Virus record (IMG/VR): IMGVR_UViG_3300011116_001197
Location: 1 to 51,266 of that record
Origin: a virus
Reading direction: 5' to 3' (one strand)
DNA: 51,266 bases
In this document: piece by piece, positions 32,555 to 39,846 of the stretch
Layout: each line of letters begins with the position of its first letter
How positions within the stretch are numbered: the first letter of the stretch is position 1
The notes under the pieces: model-generated
Databases searched by the model: none
Told to the model about the DNA's origin: nothing
The model's input: only the letters and a program-made list of their open reading frames with translations
Position numbers and translations under genes: made by a program

Positions 32555-33367
32555 ATGTCTATAATCCTAAATGAACAACTAATACAAGTTCCTGGTGTAA
32601 AAACCGTATCTTGGAAAGATCCAGAAGCGCAAGCTCTTGGTTTAAAAGAAGTATCGCACAAAAGCCCACGCAACACATGGCTTCGTGGCATCGTTTGTCA
32701 TACCATTCATGGTAAACTTGGCAAACTACTTCCCGGTCTTGGACCAGATACTAGTATTGACATTGCTCAAGCGAAATATCAAGTCAACACAACCCGTGAA
32801 GTTTCCTGGGATTTTACTTGTGATATGAATGGTGATTGGCTTGTTCAAAACGATCCAGCAAGATACTATACATGGCAAGCAACAAGTGTCAACGGTTACT
32901 CCTGTGGTTTTGAACTAGTTCAACATGATAACGGTGATCTTTATGAAGGTCAGATTGCCAAAGCTGTACAGTTTATTGATTTCTTAACAGCTAAACTTGG
33001 TATTCAACGTCAGATTCCATGGGATATGAAAAACAACTGTCCTCCAAAGGGTACAATCAGTCGTATTGCTGGCCCTAACAGTGGTAGAGATGTTATTGGA
33101 GTCTATTGTCATTATCATCAAACTACAAACCGTGGACAAGGTGATCCCGGCCCTTGGTTGCAACAAGCTCTCAAAGCTGCTGGATATGAAACCTATGCAT
33201 TCGATGGAGATGACGATAAAGCGGTCTGGAAGGCTCGTCAGAAGGCTTTAGGGTTTACTGACAAGGATTGTGATGGTGTTCCCGGTCCTGCCACTGTAAG
33301 GGCTTTAAAAGCCTCTGGCAAGGCACATGGTATGTGGATTAAACGTCCTATTGACGACTTGATTTAA
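32555..33367 (+). CDS. Endolysin, N-acetylmuramoyl-L-alanine amidase
   Basis: 270 residues. An Amidase_2/PGRP-like fold is shown by GIVCHTIHG (zinc His49), GYSCGFELVQ and GVYCHYHQTTNRGQGDPGPWL-type sequence (second zinc His and the K/R-x-DPGP loop). It cuts the amide between N-acetylmuramate and L-alanine in peptidoglycan. The C-terminal ~55 residues (FDGDDDKAVWKARQKALG, DCDGVPGPATVRALKAS) look like a peptidoglycan-binding helical domain (DG-x2-GP-x-T). It has no signal peptide, so it needs a holin. Its RBS is inside a hairpin. Confidence 0.85.
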   Translation: MSIILNEQLIQVPGVKTVSWKDPEAQALGLKEVSHKSPRNTWLRGIVCHTIHGKLGKLLPGLGPDTSIDIAQAKYQVNTTREVSWDFTCDMNGDWLVQNDPARYYTWQATSVNGYSCGFELVQHDNGDLYEGQIAKAVQFIDFLTAKLGIQRQIPWDMKNNCPPKGTISRIAGPNSGRDVIGVYCHYHQTTNRGQGDPGPWLQQALKAAGYETYAFDGDDDKAVWKARQKALGFTDKDCDGVPGPATVRALKASGKAHGMWIKRPIDDLI

Positions 33368-33408
33368 CCATTTTATATAATAAGCAACAAAACGATACTG
33401 GAGGGAAC

Positions 33409-33645
33409 ATGAAAATTTCAGCCAGTATTGAACGCTCATATCATAAACGTAACGACGGATTGTATCAAGAAGTGATTAGTCACCTTGTTCACTTTGAAGA
33501 TCATACAGGAGCTAGAAAAACAAAACTAGATCGCACAGAACTTGGGTTGATTTATCAAGAAAACACAACTCATAATTCATTTGGTGGAACTGTTTTGATT
33601 AAAGAAAATGGTGTTGAAAAAAGACTTATTGTGGTTAACAGATAG
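33409..33645 (+). CDS. Small hypothetical protein
   Basis: 78 residues, predicted beta-strand rich and basic (MKISASIERSYHKRNDGLYQ, GGTVLIKENGVEKRLIVVN). Good GGAGGG ribosome-binding site. No family recognised. It ends next to the convergent gene at 33647. Confidence 0.6.
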   Translation: MKISASIERSYHKRNDGLYQEVISHLVHFEDHTGARKTKLDRTELGLIYQENTTHNSFGGTVLIKENGVEKRLIVVNR

Positions 33646-33646
33646 A

Positions 33647-34327
33647 CTATAAAATAACAATTGGCCCAGCTATCTGAAAAGGGATGTATGCGATCAATTT
33701 TCTTTCCCCTTCGTTAAAAACTGGCTTACCTTCTGTTACCCACAACTGAGCACCATCTATTTCTGATACTAATCCTTTTCGCAATCCATTGGATGTTGTA
33801 CTTCTAGAGACAGACGGTTCATTTTCTTTGAATGCTTTTAGTTTCTCTGTATCTTTCAGAAGTAAGTTAGAAACAAGTTCTTTGAGTAAAGAAGTACGAA
33901 AGATACCAATTTCACCTTGTCTATTAGACACAACGTAGATTTCTGATGCGCCTAACAAGTCTCTACCAATAATATCAGCGTCAAAATCTTTTCTTACTTC
34001 AAAGATAACATCATCTCCAGTTTGAACTCGTTGTTTAATCTGGATTGCTACGCTTTGTTTAAAGCCAACAAATCTCGGATCGGTAAAGGAGATAAATCCA
34101 TCTAGCTTAAACCTTGTATCTTGTTGAAGACTTGGTAGTTGTACCTCTCCAAGAGTTTTAAGCTTTTGAATGATTTCATTCTCAAACTGTTTTCCAATAT
34201 TTACCCGAAGTTTTGTTGGTAAATCTTTAATAGACGCTTTGGGTTGCGGGCTTCTATCTCCCTCTGCCAAGGCTTGTTTCTTTTTTAAGATTGATTGTTT
34301 AAAGAGATTCAGAACATTTTTATTCAT
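33647..34327 (-). CDS. Nuclease-like protein (possible PD-(D/E)XK fold) with ALAE-G leader
   Basis: 226 residues. The middle (about 45-115) reads IGKQFENEIIQKLKTLG, RFKLDGFISF and VAIQIKQRVQTGDDVIFEV: an early Glu, then Asp, then QxK, which could be a PD-(D/E)XK-like nuclease core. Later strands (ASEIYVVSNRQGEIGIFRT) fit a restriction-endonuclease-type fold. The N terminus is basic (LFKQSILKKKQALAE-GD) and ends in a possible prohead protease site. The call is tentative. It is the last of a run of minus-strand genes. Confidence 0.4.
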   Translation of the reverse strand: MNKNVLNLFKQSILKKKQALAEGDRSPQPKASIKDLPTKLRVNIGKQFENEIIQKLKTLGEVQLPSLQQDTRFKLDGFISFTDPRFVGFKQSVAIQIKQRVQTGDDVIFEVRKDFDADIIGRDLLGASEIYVVSNRQGEIGIFRTSLLKELVSNLLLKDTEKLKAFKENEPSVSRSTTSNGLRKGLVSEIDGAQLWVTEGKPVFNEGERKLIAYIPFQIAGPIVIL

Positions 34328-34374
34328 TTTACCCAGTTACAAAGGTAACATAAAAGATAGGTAAAATTAAAGTT

Positions 34375-34701
34375 TTAACCAAGAAGAATTTTTTTACCGG
34401 TGGTTGGTTGGTTGTCAACGATTAACTTGCTATCTTCAATAGTATCTTTACACTCTCCAACAACTTTTGCAATCTTCATCATTGAATCACGATTCTCAAG
34501 TTCCAATGAAAGCAGATAGATCAAATAAAGCTTCATACGTTGCGAAACACCAAAGTCATTGATCGTTTTAACAATCCCACGGCATTGCATACGTTTTTCT
34601 TTTGAAAGTTTTGTTTCGACATAGTTCGGAACAATATAAGCTTCACCTTCGACGGCTTGGCTTTCATCTGTCAGCATACTATCAAATTGTTTATCGCTCA
34701 T
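34375..34701 (-). CDS. Hypothetical protein
   Basis: 108 residues, helical (LIYLLSLELENRDSMMKIAK), acidic N terminus. Not recognised. Its start overlaps the stop of 34698-35156 by ATGA, so the two are translationally coupled. Confidence 0.6.
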   Translation of the reverse strand: MSDKQFDSMLTDESQAVEGEAYIVPNYVETKLSKEKRMQCRGIVKTINDFGVSQRMKLYLIYLLSLELENRDSMMKIAKVVGECKDTIEDSKLIVDNQPTTGKKILLG

Positions 34702-35156
34702 ACGTCCTCGGTAGAAAATGTGTTAATAGTCCAAAGTGTCTTACCAGCAATCAAAAGGTACTTGCCATATTTTTCGCCACCTTCTTCTTCTATTGTTAAG
34801 ATAATAGGTTTTTCCCATCTTTCATTTTCATACACAAACTTTACTTCTTGCCATGTTGGAAGTTCTAGATTGTAGATCGAAAGAAGATCAACAAGCTTTG
34901 GTGGCAACTGAGTTTTTATTTCATCTATTGTTGGCAGGTTGGGTGCAGTTTCTCTTTTTAAAGATTGAGAAGCCCCAACTTCAACAACACGATGAACAGC
35001 TCCACAGTTATTGCATTTAGCAAAATGTGGTTTGATACTTCCGTCATCATTTATAATGGAAAATACAATGAACTTATGAAAAACAGGAGGATCTATCAAT
35101 TCAAACTGTTTTAGAATGCAGTTACATTCAACAAGATGTTTGATGAATTCAGGCAT
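34698..35156 (-). CDS. Hypothetical zinc-ribbon-like protein
   Basis: 152 residues. Cys pairs occur as VECNCIL and KCNNCGAVHRVVEVG; these could form a zinc site. A C-terminal beta domain (PIILTIEEEGGEKYGKYLLI, LWTINTF) follows. No family assigned. In the upstream region on the same strand TTTGAAAAAT recurs as before 35552 and 36806. Confidence 0.6.
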   Translation of the reverse strand: MPEFIKHLVECNCILKQFELIDPPVFHKFIVFSIINDDGSIKPHFAKCNNCGAVHRVVEVGASQSLKRETAPNLPTIDEIKTQLPPKLVDLLSIYNLELPTWQEVKFVYENERWEKPIILTIEEEGGEKYGKYLLIAGKTLWTINTFSTEDV

Positions 35157-35207
35157 GGAATTTTATAAGTGAGAAAATGACAAGTAAAAGAACAGCAACC
35201 AGATTTT

Positions 35208-35552
35208 TCAAACTGAGAAGGTTGCGGTCTTTACTCCTTTTTTTGGAGGAGTAGTAGTCTCCTTTGCCTTTACTACTGGCGGTGGTGAAGTAGGGTTTTC
35301 TTCACCAACATAAGCATCAAGTTCCTGTTTGATGTTTCTGTGAAAATGATCAAGTCCATTCATTTCAAACTCTGTAATAGACGCTTGCATTGTAGTAAGC
35401 AAAGCATTTAGAACATCTGGTTCAACCGGGATTTCGTTTCTGCGAACATAGATGTTTAGTCGATCATATACGCCTTCGGAAATAGATCGAACAAAACGAT
35501 GAATTTCTTGTTCGATCTTTGTGTCTAGTTTTACTCTGGTTTGGTCACTCAT
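35208..35552 (-). CDS. Hypothetical helical protein
   Basis: 114 residues: helices (KIEQEIHRFVRSISEGVYDR, LNALLTTMQASITEFEMN) then a Pro/Lys/Thr tail. Not recognised. GTTGAAAAAT (35591-35582) lies upstream on the same strand. Confidence 0.6.
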   Translation of the reverse strand: MSDQTRVKLDTKIEQEIHRFVRSISEGVYDRLNIYVRRNEIPVEPDVLNALLTTMQASITEFEMNGLDHFHRNIKQELDAYVGEENPTSPPPVVKAKETTTPPKKGVKTATFSV

Positions 35553-35620
35553 AAATTAATCCTCGTAGCTATGCTATAATGATTTTTCAACCTCAAGTAA
35601 ATGTATTGTTTTGTAGAGAA

Positions 35621-36115
35621 TTATTTTGAATGCTTGTTTGCTACACCACTTGCAACAAAGGAAAATGGTTTAAGAACAGCTTCAAAACCAGACGCTACAA
35701 CATATCCACGCAATTGATCTGAAAACATTGATGTTAGTTCTCCGGTGTTTGGTGGTGAGGCATCAATATGAACAATGGGTTTACGACCGGTTTTTTCTTG
35801 AATATCAGTTACCAGTTCGATAGCAAGTGTTGTTTCGTGAAACATGCGAGCACGTACACGCACTGGATATGTGCCTTTAAACTCACGACGATTTTGTTCT
35901 GAGGTGCTATAATAATAAAATCCACCTCTTCCCTTTTCATAAAGGCACACCACCGTAATAAACCTATAAAAATGTCCATGAAGGTGGGAATCAACACCAA
36001 CAATTAATTCATAATTGCTTGGTGTAGCCATAAAAGAACTGCATTTGGTGTTGATCCAATCAAACAAGGCAACATCGTCGATTGTGTTTCCGTCTCCATC
36101 TTTCCAGTTACGCAT
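35621..36115 (-). CDS. YkuK/DUF458-like RNase H-fold protein
   Basis: 164 residues. YELIVGVDSHLHGHFYRFIT, then VCLYEKGRGGFYYYST, PIVHIDASPPNTGELTSMF and GYVVASGFEAVLKPFSFVAS match the pattern of the DUF458 family: VGxDS near the start, a GGxxYY strand, IDxSP, and KPxSxxA before a final AxxxSK. The family is predicted to have an RNase H-like nuclease fold with carboxylate ligands (VDS, HID). Biochemical role unknown; a DNA/RNA repair role is often supposed. It lies in a minus-strand cluster 16 nt from the YkgJ-like gene. Confidence 0.7.
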   Translation of the reverse strand: MRNWKDGDGNTIDDVALFDWINTKCSSFMATPSNYELIVGVDSHLHGHFYRFITVVCLYEKGRGGFYYYSTSEQNRREFKGTYPVRVRARMFHETTLAIELVTDIQEKTGRKPIVHIDASPPNTGELTSMFSDQLRGYVVASGFEAVLKPFSFVASGVANKHSK

Positions 36116-36131
36116 GATTTTTTACTTTCTT

Positions 36132-36806
36132 TTATCTCATTTTTTGCCAGCGATTTGGATGCGGGCTAGCCTTTACAAGATAGTTCGTTTGGATGTATTG
36201 ACAATAGTAAGTCCGGCACATTTTTGGACGTACTTCATAAATGGTACACTTATAAGATTGAGGATTCATAAATTTACAAGCATATCTTGGTCCAATAACC
36301 TGGAATCGAAGCATTGGGTATGCTGTTGGTTGTTGAAAGATGTTATTGTTATTACTTTCTCTAAACAGCGTTTCTCCAATAATTTTTCCTTCTTCATAAT
36401 CAATAACAAGATCTTGTCGTGTAAAAGGAATACCTTTATTCCTAAACCATTTAACAGTATCCTGAATCCAATGTTCATCTTTCACTGAATCAATTGGTCC
36501 AAGAATATGTTCCAAATCAAAAGGATCTAAATGGCAGCAAGCTCCTTTTAAACCTTCAACTCCACAACAATTGCCAAGACAAGTGCTCATTGCTTCTTTG
36601 TCTGTCCAATGCTTTCGTTGATCAACAGGTTTTGATTGCCAATCTTGGTTCCAGTTTAAGTTTAATACAGGCAAATAATACCTGTCATTTGGAGACTTTT
36701 TAGGTTGTTCTGGTTTATCTTCAACTTGGTTTGACGTTGAATTTGCTGTTTGTTTGTCGAGTTGCATTAGCTCATCGACAGAAATGCTTTTCTTTTTTAG
36801 TTCCAT
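36132..36806 (-). CDS. YkgJ-type cysteine-cluster protein
   Basis: 224 residues. After a polar N-terminal tail, CLGNCCGVEGLKGACCHL and later ACKFMNPQSYKCTIYEVRP followed by KMCRTYYC give the spaced cysteines of the YkgJ/FliB-type metal-cluster family (zinc or iron chelating), including the C-x-IYExRP-x2-C signature. The function of the family is not settled. It begins a minus-strand run and has a TTGAAA-17-TATGCT promoter-like arrangement upstream. Confidence 0.72.
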   Translation of the reverse strand: MELKKKSISVDELMQLDKQTANSTSNQVEDKPEQPKKSPNDRYYLPVLNLNWNQDWQSKPVDQRKHWTDKEAMSTCLGNCCGVEGLKGACCHLDPFDLEHILGPIDSVKDEHWIQDTVKWFRNKGIPFTRQDLVIDYEEGKIIGETLFRESNNNNIFQQPTAYPMLRFQVIGPRYACKFMNPQSYKCTIYEVRPKMCRTYYCQYIQTNYLVKASPHPNRWQKMR

Positions 36807-36815
36807 GTTAACTCC

Positions 36816-36844
36816 AGCATAATCCTTCGTATAACATTTTTCAA
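36816..36844 (-). promoter_or_regulatory. Sigma70-like promoter (minus strand)
   Basis: On the minus strand TTGAAA, 17 nt and TATGCT, 10 nt before the ATG at 36806. The GTTGAAAAAT element also occurs upstream of 35552 and, with one change, of 35156. Confidence 0.5.
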
Positions 36845-36864
36845 CGCATTTGTTATTATCCCGC

Positions 36865-36872
36865 TACTTATA
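36865..36872 (+). promoter_or_regulatory. Late-promoter-like octamer TACTTATA
   Basis: Motif match 18 nt before the ATG at 36891; ACGGAG serves as ribosome-binding site. Confidence 0.5.
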
Positions 36873-36890
36873 GGAAAACGGAGCTACTGT

Positions 36891-37499
36891 ATGGCCACAA
36901 AGTTAAGTGAAATCTATCGCAAACATCAAGCAGAAAAACTTATGGAAGTTCGTGTTAGCTTGCTTGAAAAAGGTGTGTACCCATTTGATGCATTCCTAAA
37001 AGAACACAGTCAAACAATTAGCACTGCTGATAAAATTGAACGCTTAGAAACTGTTTCTGAAGCCTTTAAAGCTAATGTACCAACCCTTTATATGTTTGTA
37101 AAGGCAAATACAAATACACTGCTAGAAAGCAACACAAAAGCAGAAAATATTGAATCTGCAATGATCAACTATGCTTTCTTGTCAGAAGCTCTTGGTAAAT
37201 GCGTAAAAGAAGCAGTAAAAATATTAGCTACCAAACACGATAACAAACAAAGCTTAGCTAGCGTTTATCGTAAAGATGCAGTTAAACTTCTGGAGTTTTG
37301 TGTTAAACGTTCAGAAACACACAAGCTTGTAGAAGGTGATACTACCCTTGTAGTAAAGAATCTTGCAACAGAACTAGCTTCACTTCCTATTTCTTCACTT
37401 GTTCAACTCTGTGAAAGCGTTCCAGCAATTCCTCTGTATCTCTCTCGCAAGAATCACGATACTCTTGCTTGCTCAATTCTGGAAACCCTTAAAGGTTAA
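36891..37499 (+). CDS. Hypothetical helical protein
   Basis: 202 residues, almost all alpha-helix (KLSEIYRKHQAEKLMEVRVS, AEKAFKANVPTLYMFVKAN-like, ALGKCVKEAVKILATKHDN). No family recognised. It is convergent with the GroEL-like gene, overlapping its end by 4 nt. It may belong to the virion given its late-type promoter motif. Confidence 0.6.
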   Translation: MATKLSEIYRKHQAEKLMEVRVSLLEKGVYPFDAFLKEHSQTISTADKIERLETVSEAFKANVPTLYMFVKANTNTLLESNTKAENIESAMINYAFLSEALGKCVKEAVKILATKHDNKQSLASVYRKDAVKLLEFCVKRSETHKLVEGDTTLVVKNLATELASLPISSLVQLCESVPAIPLYLSRKNHDTLACSILETLKG

Positions 37500-38866
37500 T
37501 CCTTCATCAAAGCCCCGGCGCTAGTAAAATAGCCCGCAGCTAGATCCGCAGCAAATCCACAAGCAAAATATGGTAGGACACTAGCAACTTTAACATCTAG
37601 GTTTCCTATTAATTCCTTGTGAACTTTCTGCCAAACTTGATTCAAGTTTTCAACTTTAACAGTAGAAGGTTCAATAAACCCATAAGTGTATGTTGTTCTG
37701 CAAACTCTAATCGCATTGTCGATAGAGGCTTTTCTCTTTGCACTGTCTTTTTTTGGAAGAGTAATAGTAACAACATGTGCCAACAAGTTTTGTATTCTTT
37801 TTGTTGTTAAATCGGCAAGGTCTGTAACTACAGCGTTTTCTTGTTGCTCTTTTCTACGAATATTCAAGTAATTCAAGTGAGACAGCACTCTGCCACGGGT
37901 GCTGCTATTATGCAAAGTCAAAACATTGCTCGTAATAGAAACACGTTCAACTGTAGGTAGTTGATCATAATCGACATACATGAGCATTTCACCTTTTAAA
38001 GTGCTTAGTACATCGCCGCCTGCTACAGCAGAAATATCGTTTAAAACATTCAAAGCTTCAAGGGATTGCTGAAGGCGTATTGGCATCACATCAAATACAC
38101 CACGACTGTTGTTGTTCCAAATGGTAGCGATAACCTCTTCAGAGAAACCTTGAGCGACAATTATAAATGGATTCTTTGTTTCAAAACTTTTTGATAAAAG
38201 CTTGTCCATTTCTGATACCTTTTCAATCAAACCATCAACAAGAAGAACTTTTACGTTTGATCGATTCCATGTACCAATAGCAGGAATAAATCCCTTGAAT
38301 GGCTGAACAAGAAAGTTGTAACCAAATTGTAATTCGACAACAATATTGTCGCCATTACCTTCTTCTACTACAACGTTTCCTTCAATACCGGCAAGTTTGG
38401 TTGCTTCCTTTACGACAGACGCAACAATAACATCACCAGAGACTTCATCAATCAAGTTATCAATATCTGAGGGAGATGCTGGAGAACATACTCTGAGAAT
38501 ATTATTTAGGTATTTTTCCTTCTCTTCTTGGTTATGTTCCACTAGGGTTTGATACCTGAGATTTTCTGTCTTAACATACTCTTTTGCAAACAGATCAAAG
38601 GCACGAAGAAAATAAATGCTACTTCCATGACATTTTAGTTCAAGTTGAAAACACATTTGAGCTAACTCGCTAAAAAGCATACGCTCCCAGTTGTTTTCTG
38701 GAGTGAGTAAATTTACAAGTAATTGATAAGAATTTTTTTGCAAATAGGTTCTGTTTTGGTTTATCGCTAACTCTATCTTTTCAAGGTTGTTTTTTAGCTT
38801 AAAAAGTGCTTTTAGCAAGCTGTTTTCGGTGGTTTTTTTATCGACAAAAATATTGTTTGAAGACAT
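37496..38866 (-). CDS. Degenerate GroEL-like chaperonin
   Basis: 456 residues from ATG 38866, which has AAAGGA upstream; the longer frame back to 39142 overlaps another gene. Residues 162-292 follow the GroEL apical domain: GNVVVEEGNGDN, VELQFGYNFL, VKVLLVDGLIEKVSEM, NPFIIVAQGFSEEVIATIW, RGVFDV and LNDISAVAGGDVL, then the intermediate/second hinge KRIQNLLAHVVTITLPKK with KRKASIDNAIRVCR. The ATP motif GDGTTTATVLA is replaced by about CHGSSIYFLRA (79-89), and GroEL Asp398 aligns with Asn384. The TLGPKG and GGG motifs are absent and the C-terminal equatorial part is shortened. It therefore probably does not hydrolyse ATP. Functions: substrate-binding or host-GroEL modifier. Confidence 0.72.
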   Translation of the reverse strand: MSSNNIFVDKKTTENSLLKALFKLKNNLEKIELAINQNRTYLQKNSYQLLVNLLTPENNWERMLFSELAQMCFQLELKCHGSSIYFLRAFDLFAKEYVKTENLRYQTLVEHNQEEKEKYLNNILRVCSPASPSDIDNLIDEVSGDVIVASVVKEATKLAGIEGNVVVEEGNGDNIVVELQFGYNFLVQPFKGFIPAIGTWNRSNVKVLLVDGLIEKVSEMDKLLSKSFETKNPFIIVAQGFSEEVIATIWNNNSRGVFDVMPIRLQQSLEALNVLNDISAVAGGDVLSTLKGEMLMYVDYDQLPTVERVSITSNVLTLHNSSTRGRVLSHLNYLNIRRKEQQENAVVTDLADLTTKRIQNLLAHVVTITLPKKDSAKRKASIDNAIRVCRTTYTYGFIEPSTVKVENLNQVWQKVHKELIGNLDVKVASVLPYFACGFAADLAAGYFTSAGALMKD

Positions 38867-38888
38867 GAGATTCCTTTGTAAAATACTA

Positions 38889-38896
38889 TATTTATA
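38889..38896 (+). promoter_or_regulatory. Late-promoter-like TATTTATA, palindromic context
   Basis: Within CTATATTTATAG between divergent genes. The reverse strand reads TATAAATA, an exact T4 late consensus, so it may serve the gene at 38913 and/or the GroEL-like gene. Confidence 0.5.
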
Positions 38897-38912
38897 GCAA
38901 AGAGGTAATGTA

Positions 38913-39455
38913 ATGGCTACGACTTCCGAAAAAGAACTCCTTGAAACTCTAATCAAGAAAATGGGTGAATCCTCTGCCCTGAATGGAGGTTTTGACAAGT
39001 TGTGCTTGATGATCGAGCACATACAAGAAAAACAGGAAGAATCAAGCAAGAAACTTGATAAAGTTTCGGAAGCTTTGTACGATCCAAACAGCGGCCTCTT
39101 TTCCCGTGTTAAAGCTATTGAAAGCAAACTGGACACAAACATTGAAGAGCTTGAAAAAAAGGTTCGTGTGGTTCCAGATGTAAAAAGTGAAGTTCATGAC
39201 TTGAAACTTGATGTTCAAGAAATGAAAAAGTTTAAACAAATGATTGAAGATATCTCAGGTAAACAACTAGAAGAAATAGCCAGTCTTAAAAAATTTAAAA
39301 CAACGATGGAAGAAATTGCCGGTAGACAACTGGAAGAAATTTCAACCATTGTTAGACTCCGTAAAAACCTATCAAACATTTATTGGGCACTCACACTTTC
39401 TATGATCGGTGCTGCTCTAACAACTCTTTTCAACATCATAAAACATGTAAATTAG
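38913..39455 (+). CDS. Coiled-coil protein with C-terminal membrane anchor
   Basis: 180 residues. Heptad-rich (HIQEKQEESSKKLDKVSEAL, ELEKKVRVVPDVKSEV), with a direct internal repeat: MKKFKQMIEDISGKQLEEIA and LKKFKTTMEEIAGRQLEEIS. A C-terminal hydrophobic span (WALTLSMIGAALTTLFNII) anchors it to membrane. No family recognised; it could be a spanin-like or membrane-associated morphogenesis protein. Good AGAGG ribosome-binding site. Confidence 0.65.
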   Translation: MATTSEKELLETLIKKMGESSALNGGFDKLCLMIEHIQEKQEESSKKLDKVSEALYDPNSGLFSRVKAIESKLDTNIEELEKKVRVVPDVKSEVHDLKLDVQEMKKFKQMIEDISGKQLEEIASLKKFKTTMEEIAGRQLEEISTIVRLRKNLSNIYWALTLSMIGAALTTLFNIIKHVN

Positions 39456-39482
39456 CTATCACACCTATACAAACGCCAGTTT

Positions 39483-39490
39483 GATTTATA
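39483..39490 (+). promoter_or_regulatory. Weak late-promoter-like GATTTATA
   Basis: Imperfect match to the octamer 39 nt before the ATG at 39530. Confidence 0.3.
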
Positions 39491-39529
39491 CCATAACTGA
39501 TAACCCTTTAATTTTAGGAGAAATTAGTT

Positions 39530-39751
39530 ATGAGTGATTCACGTTTGGCCTTGGATGTTTGGTCTGAGTTTAAGCTTCTAGTAGAACAAGTTGAAGAAGA
39601 CGTACACAAGAATGCAACAAAGGGCAACCTTTCAGCAGGTGTTCGTGTCCGTAAGGGCGTTCGTAAGCTCCGTACTCTTGGTGCGGAACTTATCAAGGCA
39701 ACCCAAGATGCCGACAATGCCCGCAAGGATGATCGTAAGTCAGCAGAATGA
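39530..39751 (+). CDS. Hc1-like histone-like protein
   Basis: 73 residues: LLVEQVEEDVHKNATKGN, then SAGVRVRKGVRKLRTLGAEL and a lysine-rich end. The KGN-x-(A/S)-AG-x-RVRK-x2-RKL-x2-L pattern is that of the Hc1 histone H1-like family (chlamydial Hc1 and many short bacterial and phage relatives), a helical hairpin that binds DNA. It may condense or coat phage or host DNA. A strong AGGAG ribosome-binding site and a terminator make it an isolated, probably highly expressed unit. It is the best candidate substrate for the HDAC-like enzyme here, though this is speculation. Confidence 0.7.
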   Translation: MSDSRLALDVWSEFKLLVEQVEEDVHKNATKGNLSAGVRVRKGVRKLRTLGAELIKATQDADNARKDDRKSAE

Positions 39752-39785
39752 GAAGGTTGGAGTAACAACTCCATGTTTGAAAAAG

Positions 39786-39812
39786 AAGGGTGGCATTTAG
39801 CCACCCTTTTTT
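39786..39812 (+). terminator. Rho-independent terminator
   Basis: AAGGGTGGC pairs with GCCACCCTT around ATTTA, followed by TTTT. It closes the Hc1-like unit before phoH. Confidence 0.9.
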
Positions 39813-39823
39813 GTTTGATACTC

Positions 39824-39831
39824 TACTTAAA
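39824..39831 (+). promoter_or_regulatory. Late-promoter-like octamer TACTTAAA
   Basis: Motif variant 15 nt before the ATG at 39847, right after the terminator. Confidence 0.45.
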
Positions 39832-39846
39832 GAACGGAAACCACTG

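Noticed and set aside
38886-38897. Assigning T4 late consensus TATAAATA as the promoter of this phage
   Set aside because: It appears on the minus strand only here and near 1685-1692; for plus-strand genes the orientation is consistently TAYTTAT, so this single exact match is not enough.
38867-39142. N-terminal extension of the GroEL-like gene to 39142
   Set aside because: Would overlap the coiled-coil gene at 38913 on the other strand; ATG 38866 has AAAGGA upstream and begins the plausible protein.
39790-39846. Longer start for PhoH
   Set aside because: The extra codons lie in the rho-independent terminator and promoter-like motif; MKKTYILDTNVLL is the natural PIN start.
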